NCBI GenBank assembly: GCA_964474655.1
Contig: CAYYTU010000011.1
Location: 1 to 64,000 of the forward strand
Length of the DNA stretch: 64,000 nucleotides
Source of the DNA: CAYYTU01 sp964474655
GTDB lineage: Bacteria > Chloroflexota > Anaerolineae > B4-G1
Direction of reading: 5' to 3'
In this document: positions 1-7,993 of the stretch, piece by piece
Position numbering within the stretch: position 1 is the first letter of the stretch
Layout of the letters: every line of letters begins with the position of its first letter
Program-made: the position numbers and the translations under genes
Notes under the pieces: model-generated
What the model was told of the DNA's origin: nothing
What the model saw: only the letters and a program-made list of their open reading frames with translations
Database searches by the model: none

Positions 1-5
1 GTAAC

Positions 6-34
6 TTAACTTCTATGATTACTGGTGGTATAAT
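6..34 (+). promoter_or_regulatory. Sigma-A-type promoter of the AI-2E permease gene
   Basis: A perfect TATAAT lies at 29-34, preceded by an extended TG at 26-27. A weaker -35 (TTAACT, 6-11) sits 17 bp upstream. Transcription would start near 41, so the upstream in-frame ATG at 15 cannot be the translation start. This supports the start at 81. Confidence 0.6.
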
Positions 35-80
35 CCAGTGTGACGAGATGTTTCATCTCCAGCCTGGGATGGTGAGCAGT

Positions 81-1412
81 ATGAATGAAAAAGGTAACAA
101 GCACGAGATTTGCCAAGAGGGACCGCCCCCACACACTACAGCTACAAAAAAGCCTCAATGGGATGTCGCCACCAAGCGTATCGTCTCTATCGGTGTGTTG
201 CTGGCGTTGGCGGTTACAGTTTATCTGTTCAGTGATTTGATCCTGCCTATAGCAGTGGCGATATTGCTCGCTTTCATTCTAAATCCTGTTGTGGATTCGC
301 TGGTGCAATACCTTCACTTATCACGTGGTCTGGCCACGGGCCTGGTCTTCTTTGTATTGGTTATCATCTTACTGACCATCTTCGCCGCTCCTGTGACTGC
401 AGTGCCATCCATTCGACGAGCGATTCTCTCCCTCCAGCTCGATCTCAATCGCATTATCAGTGATATTGGAGCTTTCTTTGAACGCCCAGTGGAGATTATG
501 GAGTATGAGCTGGACTTGAGCCAGGTATACCAAGAGTTAAGCGCCTCTTTGCAGCGCTTTGTAAGTACGGTGGCTGAGAGAACGCTCGATTTTGCGCTGG
601 GCATCGCATCCGGCGCCTTCTGGCTGATATTCGTGTTGATCACAGCTTTCTATCTGGTCAGAGACGTCGAGTTCATCACTAAGAAGGTGGATCAGTTAGC
701 GCCGCCAGGTTATGGCGCAGACGTTAAGCGTTTGCGTCAACAGATTGCGGACGTCTGGGCCTCATTCATACGAGGCCAGCTGGTACTGGGACTAGCGATG
801 GGTGTCGTGACCGCGATTCTAGGCATAGCAATTGGCCTTCCTTATGCCTGGGCTATGGGGATCTTAATCGCGTTGATGGAGTTCGTACCTAATATAGGGC
901 CTTTCATTGCAGCTGCACCAGCTATCCTGATAGCCTTGATCCAGGGGTCCAGCCATCTGCCACTAGGTAACTTTTGGTTCGCGGTCCTGGTCGCGACTAT
1001 TTATCTCATACTCCAACAAATTCAGAATAACTTTTTCGTTCCCCGCATCCTCGGTCGGAACTTAAATTTACATCCCCTGGTGGTGTTGATTGCTATCCTG
1101 GCTGGTGGCCAACGAGGCGGAATTTTGGGCATGTTGCTGGCGGCTCCCACTATCGGTACGCTGCGGGTTTTGGGGCGCTACATTCTTTGCCGGCTCTATG
1201 ACCGCGAGCCATTTGTCGAAGACGAAGAAGCCCCAGAGGAGAAGCCTAAGCCGAGTTTGGTGAAGCAAGCAAGTAGAGCGGCATTGAATCGTTTCAAAAA
1301 GAAGTTAAAGCTCATTGATGAGAGCTTAGTCCCGATTGGAACTGGTCAAGGGAAAGCGCGTCCTCTCCGCGAGGACGCATCTCCTGAATCCAAACAAGTT
1401 AAGGAGAAGTGA
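81..1412 (+). CDS. AI-2E family transporter (PerM-like permease)
   Basis: 443-residue polytopic membrane protein of the AI-2E exporter/PerM family. Hydrophobic segments recur from about residue 35 to 375, and the family's soluble loop lies between the third and fourth segments. The C-terminal membrane part includes the conserved stretch around EFVPNIGPFIAAAPA and the NNFFVPRILGRNL motif. The tail after about residue 375 is charged and soluble. The ATG at 81 was chosen because a GGTGAG site lies just upstream and the promoter at 6-34 excludes the ATG at 15; ATG 69 is an alternative. Members export autoinducer-2 in a few species, but most have unknown substrates, so the cargo is not assignable. 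A small ORF follows after one base, so the three genes to 2243 probably form an operon. Confidence 0.85.
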   Translation: MNEKGNKHEICQEGPPPHTTATKKPQWDVATKRIVSIGVLLALAVTVYLFSDLILPIAVAILLAFILNPVVDSLVQYLHLSRGLATGLVFFVLVIILLTIFAAPVTAVPSIRRAILSLQLDLNRIISDIGAFFERPVEIMEYELDLSQVYQELSASLQRFVSTVAERTLDFALGIASGAFWLIFVLITAFYLVRDVEFITKKVDQLAPPGYGADVKRLRQQIADVWASFIRGQLVLGLAMGVVTAILGIAIGLPYAWAMGILIALMEFVPNIGPFIAAAPAILIALIQGSSHLPLGNFWFAVLVATIYLILQQIQNNFFVPRILGRNLNLHPLVVLIAILAGGQRGGILGMLLAAPTIGTLRVLGRYILCRLYDREPFVEDEEAPEEKPKPSLVKQASRAALNRFKKKLKLIDESLVPIGTGQGKARPLREDASPESKQVKEK

Positions 1413-1413
1413 T

Positions 1414-1587
1414 ATGGAAGAGCCTATTATTAAGACGCTAGCTGAGACTGAAAACTTCAATCTTTGGAAGGCTGAAGAGCCCGACGGCGAGGTGACCTAC
1501 CACCTGGAGCTGGGGGTAGTCACTGTTCATCTTTTCCAGGAGGAATGGGAGGAGTTCCTAGCGCTGGTTGAGGAAGCAAAGGAGTGA
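1414..1587 (+). CDS. Small acidic protein of unknown function
   Basis: 57-residue acidic protein starting at ATG 1414, eight bases after a clear AAGGAG site at 1401-1406. A longer in-frame ORF begins at 1336 inside the permease gene, but only the 1414 start has a ribosome binding site. There is no signal peptide or membrane segment and I do not recognise the family. Its stop overlaps the GTG start of the DUF3786 gene, so the two are probably translationally coupled. Alternating hydrophobic and acidic residues suggest a small alpha/beta fold. Existence is supported by the ribosome binding site and the tight packing; function is unknown. Confidence 0.65.
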   Translation: MEEPIIKTLAETENFNLWKAEEPDGEVTYHLELGVVTVHLFQEEWEEFLALVEEAKE

Positions 1588-2243
1588 CGTTGTTGGCAAA
1601 GGATAACAACTCCGTCCCGCAGTTAAAAGAGTGGCTCGATCGGCTTGCCCCGGTAGTAGAAGATGCGCGAACCACGTTACAACATCGACCGCCGGGCAAG
1701 ATTGTGATGTATAGCGGTTGCAAAGAGACGAAAGACGGCGATTTTCGCCTTCAGTTCTTTGGGAAGGATTATATCGTCAAGGGCGACGATTTCACCATCC
1801 AGCAAGCAGGAAGCGGCGAGGAGCCTTCCTCTTTCACGCAGAGCTTGATCTTATCTTACCTCGCCACCGCCAGCGGGACAACCCCCTCACGCCGCTGGAT
1901 CGGTTTCCGAGAGCTGCCTGATGGGATGTTCTACACTCAGGCGTTCCGCGGCTACACCGGCATCCGGTTGATACGAGAGTTAGAAGGGGGAATCGAGGCT
2001 TTTCAGCGAGGCGCCGAAGCAATAGGCGGCCAAGCGATGGACGAGATTGGCGATGCGAGCTATAGGTTCGAAGTGTTGCCCCGAGTCCACATCGCGCTGG
2101 TCTACTGGCAAGGTGACGAGGATTTCCCCTCACAAGCGCGCGTGCTGTTCGAGGATACTGCCCCTGATTATATGTCAACCGATGGACTGGCCATCCTCGG
2201 CAGTCAGCTGGTGGGACGCGTCTTGGAAGCCGCCCAGCAATAG
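1584..2243 (+). CDS. DUF3786 domain-containing protein
   Basis: 219-residue soluble protein that starts with GTG 1584 overlapping the previous stop, a typical coupled start. The C-terminal two thirds carries the features I associate with DUF3786: a hydrophobic segment around LILSYLATASG, then RRWIGFRELPDG, a central IGG, and YWQGDEDFPSQARVLFED followed by a helical tail. DUF3786 proteins are widespread in anaerobic bacteria and have no established function. No catalytic residues can be named. The family assignment rests on motif recall, so it is good but not certain. Confidence 0.7.
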   Translation: MTLLAKDNNSVPQLKEWLDRLAPVVEDARTTLQHRPPGKIVMYSGCKETKDGDFRLQFFGKDYIVKGDDFTIQQAGSGEEPSSFTQSLILSYLATASGTTPSRRWIGFRELPDGMFYTQAFRGYTGIRLIRELEGGIEAFQRGAEAIGGQAMDEIGDASYRFEVLPRVHIALVYWQGDEDFPSQARVLFEDTAPDYMSTDGLAILGSQLVGRVLEAAQQ

Positions 2244-2244
2244 T

Positions 2245-2721
2245 CTACTCCACCTCATCCAGCTGATCAAAGGGCGGTTCACGTCGCACTACCTGGCTCT
2301 GCAAATCGCTCAGCGCCGATAGCGCCGCGTTCCGCTCTGTTGCCGAGATGGGCAAGCTGGCGAATTCGTCTTCATCAAGCACCTCTATTTCTCCCACTGG
2401 AGAGACCCACAAGTCGAGCGCCAAATCCTCGGCTGCCACCTGATCGGCGGTAATGACAGCAGGACGTGTGATATTGCAATACCACCCCTTCAACTGTCCA
2501 TCACCAGCGTGGATCTCGAAGACGTTGTACCAACGATCAGGATAGAAATATTCAACCCATCGGTCACCGGATTCCAACACGACGAACCCCAGGTCCATCG
2601 GGGCGCGAGACCAAGTCGTGCGCAGCACAAGTACATCCTCGCTCCACTCAATAACCTGTCCAGGATAGGAGGTGACTTGACGTCCCCGGTGGTCGAGCTT
2701 GCGGATGGTGACCTGATCCAT
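2245..2721 (-). CDS. DUF402 domain-containing protein
   Basis: 158-residue protein. The central part has the DUF402 pattern: a tryptophan/aspartate-rich beta region, then WVEYFYPDRWYNVFEIH and GWYCNITRPAV, followed by a conserved LDLWVSPVGEIEVLDEDEF segment. Members include nucleoside tri/diphosphatases (Ntdp) and the DUF402 module of RNase AM-like proteins, so a phosphoester-hydrolase role is possible but not shown. The ATG at 2721 has no Shine-Dalgarno sequence. A -10 box ends 8 bases upstream, implying a leaderless or nearly leaderless mRNA. It is convergent with the DUF3786 gene and divergent from the enoyl-ACP reductase gene. Confidence 0.8.
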   Translation of the reverse strand: MDQVTIRKLDHRGRQVTSYPGQVIEWSEDVLVLRTTWSRAPMDLGFVVLESGDRWVEYFYPDRWYNVFEIHAGDGQLKGWYCNITRPAVITADQVAAEDLALDLWVSPVGEIEVLDEDEFASLPISATERNAALSALSDLQSQVVRREPPFDQLDEVE

Positions 2722-2729
2722 AGCACTTT

Positions 2730-2757
2730 ATTGTAACCAGGTTCTCCCCAGGTGCAA
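2730..2757 (-). promoter_or_regulatory. Promoter of the DUF402 gene (leaderless type)
   Basis: On the minus strand a TTGCAC -35 (2752-2757) and a TACAAT -10 (2730-2735) are separated by 16 bp. Only 8 bases separate the -10 box from the ATG. The region around the -35 box shares the 12-mer TGTGTTGCACCT with the repeated block upstream of the RNase J gene. Confidence 0.5.
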
Positions 2758-2842
2758 CACATCCCAAAGCCGAAACGGAGATAGCTGCTACGTGTTGTCA
2801 TAGACGGTAAGCTAACCACGACAGTATACATAGGAGGTAGAT

Positions 2843-3649
2843 ATGAGCAGAAGCGATCTGAAAGGACGTTGGGCGCTGATTCTGGGCGCATCAAGCGGAT
2901 TTGGAGCCGCCACGGCACGGGCGCTTGCCGGGGCTGGGATGAACATCTTCGGCGTCCACCTCGACCCGCGATCCAGATTAGCGCGCGCTGAAGCGGTGAT
3001 CGCCGATATTGAAGCCGCGGGGAAGCAAGCGGTCTTCTTCAATACCAATGCCGCAGATGAAAGACGACGCAGACGCGTTCTGGACAAGATCGAAGAGAAG
3101 CTAGCGGACGACCCGGCCGACGGAATCCACTTTATGCTCCACTCGCTGGCGTTCGGTACCCTGTTGCCCTTCATCGCCGACGATCCCGAGAAAGCAGTGA
3201 GCGAATCGCAAATGGATATGACATTGCGTGTGATGGCTCACACGCTGGTCTATTGGGTTCAGGATCTCGTCATGCGAGACTTGTTAGCGAGCGGCAGCCG
3301 AGTTTACGCGCTTTCCAGCGGAGGCGCAGAGCGTATGGCCCCCAACTACGGCGCTGTATCAGCGGCCAAGGCCGCGCTGGAAAGCCACATGCGACAATTG
3401 ACTCTGGAGCTTGGCCCGCAGAACATCGCGGTCAATTGCCTGCGGCCCGGCGTGACCGACACCCCTGCGCTCCGCGCTATCCCCGGACACGAAACGTACA
3501 TCGAAGAAGCGCTCAAACGAAATCCACACGGCCGCCTGACAACACCCGAAGACGTGGCCACAACCCTCGTGACACTGGCCGACCCGGACATAACCTGGAT
3601 CAGCGGGGCCGTCATTCCGGTCGACGGTGGGGAAAGCATCGTAGGATGA
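2843..3649 (+). CDS. fabL: Enoyl-[acyl-carrier-protein] reductase, FabL-like SDR
   Basis: 268-residue short-chain dehydrogenase. The N-terminal dinucleotide-binding loop is GASSGFGAA (TGxxxGxG type). The catalytic pair is Tyr169 and Lys176, separated by six residues. YX6K marks enoyl-ACP reductases (FabI/FabL), whereas ordinary SDRs have YX3K. HSLAF at about residue 100 also matches this group. The classical glycine-rich loop and the C-terminal region resemble Bacillus FabL more than FabI. It would catalyse the last, NAD(P)H-dependent step of the fatty-acid elongation cycle in the cytoplasm. A strong AGGAGG site lies 6 bases before the ATG. FabL versus FabI naming is inferred. Confidence 0.75.
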   Translation: MSRSDLKGRWALILGASSGFGAATARALAGAGMNIFGVHLDPRSRLARAEAVIADIEAAGKQAVFFNTNAADERRRRRVLDKIEEKLADDPADGIHFMLHSLAFGTLLPFIADDPEKAVSESQMDMTLRVMAHTLVYWVQDLVMRDLLASGSRVYALSSGGAERMAPNYGAVSAAKAALESHMRQLTLELGPQNIAVNCLRPGVTDTPALRAIPGHETYIEEALKRNPHGRLTTPEDVATTLVTLADPDITWISGAVIPVDGGESIVG

Positions 3650-3650
3650 T

Positions 3651-3678
3651 TTGACATTGCCCCATGACGTGATAAAAT
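3651..3678 (+). promoter_or_regulatory. Promoter of ribosomal protein S1 gene
   Basis: A consensus TTGACA (3651-3656) is followed after 16 bp by TAAAAT (3673-3678). It begins two bases after the stop codon of the reductase gene, so S1 is transcribed independently. The predicted leader is about 180 nt long. Confidence 0.7.
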
Positions 3679-3725
3679 TGAGTCTCAACTTGAACCTTCG
3701 CTTGCGAGCTGACGTTGACACAGGA

Positions 3726-3823
3726 GGGCTAAAGCAAACAAATTTAATTTGTTAAGCCCGATGTCAGAGGTTTGCCAAACCCGGCATTGCCCGTGCGTCC
3801 GTTCGTGCAGGCGGTGTCGGGTT
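3726..3823 (+). promoter_or_regulatory. Structured 5' leader of the S1 gene
   Basis: Two hairpins can be drawn. The first pairs GGGCT (3726-3730) with AGCCC (3755-3759) around a perfect AT-rich stem, AACAAATT/AATTTGTT (3737-3753). The second pairs AACCCGGCA (3778-3786) with TGTCGGGTT (3815-3823). An AGGAGG sequence at 3722-3727 lies at the base of the first hairpin. S1 genes are often autoregulated through their leaders; regulation here is inferred. Confidence 0.4.
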
Positions 3824-3865
3824 CTTTGCGAAGGAAAATTTCATTTTTAGGAGCAGTCGGAATTG

Positions 3866-5314
3866 ATGAATAGAGAAACCTTATCCAACCAGGACTCAAC
3901 CGATCAGGAGCTGGTCGAGCAAGCAGTTATCGACCAAGAAGAGAACGAGCCAGAAGCGCTCGAAGAGGAATTAACCCAAGATGAACTGGAAGCGTACTTA
4001 GAAGGCGGTAAGTACGATTACCAGCTCCCCAAACGAGGAGATATCCGTGAGGGAATCATCATTGAACTCAGCGACCACGGCGCGCTCGTGTCCGCTGGGT
4101 TCAAACGCGATGGCGTAGTCCAAGCCGAAGACCTAGACCGATTGGACGAGGAGACGCTAGAGAGCCTTGAAGTTGGTGCCACCATCCCGGTCTCGGTATT
4201 TAATCCTCACGATGAAGACGGACGCCTCGTCCTCTCCATCTACCAGGCCCTGGTACAAGAAGATTGGCGCAAGGCCGAGCAGATGATGGAAGATGGCGAG
4301 ATATTCGAGGGGGAGGTCAGCGGCTACAATCGCGGCGGCCTTCTTGTTCCGTTTGGGAGAATTCGCGGGTTTGTACCCGGTTCACACGTCGTCGGCATGC
4401 CGCGCGGATTGAAGGGCGAAGAACGTCTTCAGCGCCTCTCCGAGATCGTCGGCGAGAAGAAAGGTCTCAAGATCATCGAGGTCGATCGACACCGCCGCCG
4501 TTTGATCTTCTCAGAGCGTGAAGCCCGCCAAGCCTGGCAGAAGATGCAGCGCAAGCGCGTGATGGAGGATCTGGCCGAGGGCGAAACCGTAGAGGGCGAA
4601 GTCACAGGCATCACCGACTTTGGCGCTTTTGTCGATTTAGGCGGCGCCGACGGCCTTGTCCACATCTCGGAACTCTCCTGGAAACAGGTCGATGACCCAC
4701 GCGAGGTCGTTGAAATCGGCGATGAGGTAGAAGTCTACATCCTTGATCTTGATTGGAAGCGGAAGCGCATCGCCCTAAGTTTGAAGCGCCTCCAACCCAA
4801 CCCCTGGACGCAGGTCGACGATCACTATCACGTCGGGCAGCTCGTGGAAGGGCGCGTCACCCGCGTGCTGGACTTTGGCGCTTTCGTCGAACTGGATCTG
4901 GGCGTAGAGGGCTTGCTTCACGTCAGCGAGATGTGCGGCACCTCCGAGCTAAGCCCCTCTGAGATCCTTTCAGAAGGGGACCGCGCGCTCACCAAGATCA
5001 TCAACATCGACAGCTACAAAGAACGCATCACGCTCAGCGCGCGCCAAGTCCACCGGGATGAATGGGAGACCTGGACCATTGAGCACAAGATAATGCCGCA
5101 GGATGCCGAGTCGGAGGTGGAAGCAGAAGAGAGGGCACTAGCGGAAGAGAGCGCGGAAGCGCAAAGTTCGGCAGCAGAGGACGACGAATCTCAAGCCCCC
5201 TCTCCCGCGCCGACGGAAGCAGTCGAGGAAACTGAAGCAACAACCGGCGAGGCCTCTGAGGTAGAAGTAGCAAAGCCAGAAGAAGCAGAAGAACCAGAAG
5301 AAGCCAACGAATAA
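3866..5314 (+). CDS. rpsA: 30S ribosomal protein S1 (four S1 domains)
   Basis: 482-residue protein with four S1 RNA-binding domains at roughly residues 55-125, 145-215, 240-310 and 330-395. The last two have the canonical DFGAFV core and HISEL/HVSEM endings; the second is more divergent. An acidic Glu/Ala/Ser tail follows from about residue 400. Six-domain S1 is typical of proteobacteria, and four-domain forms occur in Gram-positives and deep-branching phyla. It would help mRNA binding on the 30S subunit. ATG 3866 is preferred over TTG 3863, with AGGAG at 3849-3853. The long structured leader suggests post-transcriptional control. Four-domain S1 homologues can also act as general RNA-binding proteins rather than true ribosomal proteins. 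Confidence 0.85.
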   Translation: MNRETLSNQDSTDQELVEQAVIDQEENEPEALEEELTQDELEAYLEGGKYDYQLPKRGDIREGIIIELSDHGALVSAGFKRDGVVQAEDLDRLDEETLESLEVGATIPVSVFNPHDEDGRLVLSIYQALVQEDWRKAEQMMEDGEIFEGEVSGYNRGGLLVPFGRIRGFVPGSHVVGMPRGLKGEERLQRLSEIVGEKKGLKIIEVDRHRRRLIFSEREARQAWQKMQRKRVMEDLAEGETVEGEVTGITDFGAFVDLGGADGLVHISELSWKQVDDPREVVEIGDEVEVYILDLDWKRKRIALSLKRLQPNPWTQVDDHYHVGQLVEGRVTRVLDFGAFVELDLGVEGLLHVSEMCGTSELSPSEILSEGDRALTKIINIDSYKERITLSARQVHRDEWETWTIEHKIMPQDAESEVEAEERALAEESAEAQSSAAEDDESQAPSPAPTEAVEETEATTGEASEVEVAKPEEAEEPEEANE

Positions 5315-5455
5315 TCCAATAGGACGCCAGGGGGGGGTCGCGTCGGCCCCGCGCTGATGTGATCCCCTCGAACGCTAGAGGGTATTTACCTCTCTCAGAG
5401 GATCGTTCAATACCACATCAATCTACGCTGTGTAATTATAATTTTAAGAGGGATT

Positions 5456-5698
5456 ATGGGAAAAGAAGAAAAGGTATACGTCGAGGGTACTGTCGTTGAA
5501 GCATTACCCAACACACAATTTCGCGTCGAGCTGGACAATGGGCATGAGGTACTGGCGTACCTGTCGGGCAAGATGCGTAAGTATTACATTCGCGTCTTGC
5601 TGGGCGACCGCGTGCGGGTTGAGCTTTCCCCTTATGACTTGACGCGCGGGCGAATTGTGTATCGATACAAAGCTTCCGATCAACGCCGAGAAGAGTAG
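5456..5698 (+). CDS. infA: Translation initiation factor IF-1
   Basis: 80-residue single OB-fold protein, slightly longer than the usual 72. It has the IF-1 hallmarks: an EGTVVEALPNTQFRVEL start, the LSGKMRKYYIRVLLGDRV core and the PYDLTRGRI ending. IF-1 blocks the A site of the 30S subunit during initiation. The gene stands alone and not in a ribosomal protein cluster. A TATAAT box at 5437-5442 lies 13 bases before the ATG, so the leader would be only about 7 nt. The 3' end overlaps the convergent prmA gene by 19 bp. A long imperfect dyad (about 5353-5420) lies upstream. Confidence 0.95.
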   Translation: MGKEEKVYVEGTVVEALPNTQFRVELDNGHEVLAYLSGKMRKYYIRVLLGDRVRVELSPYDLTRGRIVYRYKASDQRREE

Positions 5699-6591
5699 TC
5701 CCGCCTTGCCCGTAGGTTCACCCAATCTTCTTGCTGTCGACGACCAAGCAAGGTAAACCCACCCTGCTCCAAAGCAGCGCCTACATCCGCTTCTTGCTCC
5801 TCAACAATGCCAGAGGCGATGACCATCCCCCCGGGACAAACATGTTCCACCAGGCCTTTACGGGCCATCTCCTTGATCACACGCGCCAGGATATTGACCA
5901 CAACCAGGTTGTAACATCCGCTCACCTTCGCAAGTGAGCCTTGCTCCACGCGGACGTTTGCCGCCACTCTGTTAGCCTTCACGTTATGTCGCGCAGCCCG
6001 GACGGCCTCAGCGTCGTTATCCACGCCTAGCACTTTATCGGCGCCCAGCTTAGCCGCCGCTATCGCCAGAATGCCAGAGCCGGTGCCCAGATCGAGCACC
6101 GTAAGACCAGGCCGAACCATCTCCTCCAGAGCGATCAGACAGAGCTGCGTGGTGGGATGAAGGCCGGTGCCAAACGCCATCCCGGGATCGAGCTCCACGA
6201 CGATATCCTCTGGTTCCGGCGAATAGTCCCGCCACGAAGGTTGAATAACGATGCGTTTTCCCACGCGCAATACGTCCAGCTGATCTTTCCAGAGCTCGGT
6301 CCAATCCGATTCTACGATAGTTTCAAAGTTGGGCTCGGCGATAGGCTGAATCTGGCTCAGGTGCCAGATGCCCTCTTCGATGCCGCGCTTCTTATCCCAA
6401 ACTTGATCGTCAACCGGCAGGTAAGCTCTAACGACGACCGGGCCCGCACTCCAGCCGCCGGGGCCAGATTCGATGACGACGCCTCGATGAGCGTAGCGCG
6501 AGAGGAGCTCCGCCACCGCCTCGGCCACCTCGTGCTCCACTTCGACGCTGACTACAAGCCATTCGGTTCGGGGTTTATCGCTATAGGCCAA
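5680..6591 (-). CDS. prmA: Ribosomal protein L11 methyltransferase
   Basis: 303-residue class I SAM-dependent methyltransferase. The N-terminal region is the L11-recognition domain (residues 10-100). The SAM loop is VLDLGTGSGILAIAAAKLGA near residue 160, followed by GVDNDAEAV. The catalytic-domain NILA motif appears in VVVNILARVIKEM. The best start is TTG at 6591, which overlaps the dnaJ stop by 11 bp and implies translational coupling. The gene is the last in the hrcA-grpE-dnaK-dnaJ-prmA run; dnaJ-prmA adjacency is a recurrent bacterial arrangement. It would trimethylate L11 in the cytoplasm. Confidence 0.9.
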   Translation of the reverse strand: MAYSDKPRTEWLVVSVEVEHEVAEAVAELLSRYAHRGVVIESGPGGWSAGPVVVRAYLPVDDQVWDKKRGIEEGIWHLSQIQPIAEPNFETIVESDWTELWKDQLDVLRVGKRIVIQPSWRDYSPEPEDIVVELDPGMAFGTGLHPTTQLCLIALEEMVRPGLTVLDLGTGSGILAIAAAKLGADKVLGVDNDAEAVRAARHNVKANRVAANVRVEQGSLAKVSGCYNLVVVNILARVIKEMARKGLVEHVCPGGMVIASGIVEEQEADVGAALEQGGFTLLGRRQQEDWVNLRARRDYSSRR

Positions 6592-7708
6592 GGAACTCCC
6601 GCACGTCCTCCACGAAACTTTTGCCTTTCTGCTTTACTACGCTCTCATCATTCAACGTCTCGCTCAATTCCTGAAAGAGATCTCGCTGCTTAGGCGATAG
6701 TTTATCCGGGATCGAGATCCGCACCAGCACCAGCTCGTCGCCCCGACCATTATGCCTCATATGAGGCACGCCCTCGTTTCTCAGACGAAGTACGGTATCG
6801 CTCTGAGTACCCGGCGGGATGTCGATCACTTCCTGGCCCTCCAGGGTGGGCACGCTAACTTCCGCACCCAAAACCGCCTGAGCGATGTTGATCTCCAACT
6901 CCACCAGAATGTCGTCCTCGTGCCGTCGGAAGATCGGATGTGGCTCCACATCCAGGACGATATAGAGGTTGCCCTCCCGCCCGCCGCGCTCGCCCGTACC
7001 GCCCTCACCTGCCAGGCGGATCTGCGTGCCACGGTCGACGCCTGGCGGGATGGAAATCGACAACTCCTTCGTCACGTGGACACGTTTGTCTCCTCCGCAC
7101 CGCGGGCAAGGCTCTTCGATCCTCGTGCCCTCGCCCTGGCAAGCCGGGCAATCGGTAACGCTGACGAACGAGCCCAAGATGGAACGTTGGACTCGTCGCA
7201 CCTGACCAGTCCCGTTACATTTGGGGCAGCGAGTGGGTGATGTGCCGGGCTCCGCGCCGGTACCATCACAGGCGGGACACGGCTCGTAGCGCGAGACCTC
7301 TATGTCTTTTTCGCAGCCGAAGACGGCCTCCTCAAACGTCAAGGTGAGGTCATAACGTAGGTCTGCACCTCGTCGAGGCCCTCGGCGGCGCCCGGTACGG
7401 AAGCCAAAGCCTTGCCCAAAGACCTCCTCGAAGATCTCGAAGGGATCGCTGAAGCCGAAGTCATCGAATCCAACACGACCGCCCTGCAGGCCGGCGTGAC
7501 CGAAGCGATCATAGCTGGCCCGCTTGTCGGAATCCGAGAGCACCTCGTAAGCTTCGTTGATCTCCTTAAAGTGCGTTTCGGCGTCGTCGGCGTCGCTGAC
7601 ATCGGGATGATATTTACGCGCCATCTCTCGATAAGCCTGCTTGATATCCCTCGGCGTAGCCGAGCGATCGACACCCAACACCTCATAATAGTCGCGCTTA
7701 GCTGCCAT
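6581..7708 (-). CDS. dnaJ: Chaperone protein DnaJ
   Basis: 375-residue type I DnaJ. The J domain occupies residues 1-70 with the HPD motif in YHPDVSDAD. A Gly/Phe-rich region follows (GFGFRTGRRRG). The zinc-finger region has four repeats (CPACDGTG, CPKCNGTG, CPACQGEG, CPRCGGDK), and the C-terminal substrate-binding domains complete the protein. The start at 7708 (MAAKRDYYEVLG) is preferred to an upstream in-frame codon because it fits the family N-terminus and follows GAGGAG. It stimulates DnaK ATPase and delivers substrates. It is separated from dnaK by 285 bp, which may carry its own weak promoter. Confidence 0.95.
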   Translation of the reverse strand: MAAKRDYYEVLGVDRSATPRDIKQAYREMARKYHPDVSDADDAETHFKEINEAYEVLSDSDKRASYDRFGHAGLQGGRVGFDDFGFSDPFEIFEEVFGQGFGFRTGRRRGPRRGADLRYDLTLTFEEAVFGCEKDIEVSRYEPCPACDGTGAEPGTSPTRCPKCNGTGQVRRVQRSILGSFVSVTDCPACQGEGTRIEEPCPRCGGDKRVHVTKELSISIPPGVDRGTQIRLAGEGGTGERGGREGNLYIVLDVEPHPIFRRHEDDILVELEINIAQAVLGAEVSVPTLEGQEVIDIPPGTQSDTVLRLRNEGVPHMRHNGRGDELVLVRISIPDKLSPKQRDLFQELSETLNDESVVKQKGKSFVEDVREFLGL

Positions 7709-7993
7709 AAACTCCTCAACACTTCTCCCGCTTGAAGCTAAATCCAAGCTCTATTACCATCTAACGACTAAATACGTCAAGACTACGTTTGAATAGGCGC
7801 ATGCAAAACTTGGGAGATTACGAGCGTCAAGACTTCGGAAATCTACGATGACGATGTGCTCTAGCTTCAAAACCGCTCTTTTCAGCACAATTTGGCAAGC
7901 AAAATAGTATTCAGAGGCTTCCGAAGTCTGTCCTCCCCCAACTTGTAGATGTGTCCCGTTTGAATGTTCGATGTGAAACGCTGCACCACTATA
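7709..7993 (-). other. dnaK-dnaJ intergenic region with weak promoter signals
   Basis: 285 bp without a credible gene. On the minus strand the sequence GTCTTGACG occurs twice, about 45 bp apart. The copy closer to dnaJ is followed after 18 bp by a TAATAG box preceded by TGG, so it could be a weak extended -10 promoter for dnaJ-prmA. No terminator is seen, so read-through from dnaK is also possible. Confidence 0.35.

Noticed and set aside
15..80. Earlier ATG of the AI-2E permease at position 15
   Set aside because: It precedes the -10 box at 29-34, so it would not be in the transcript.
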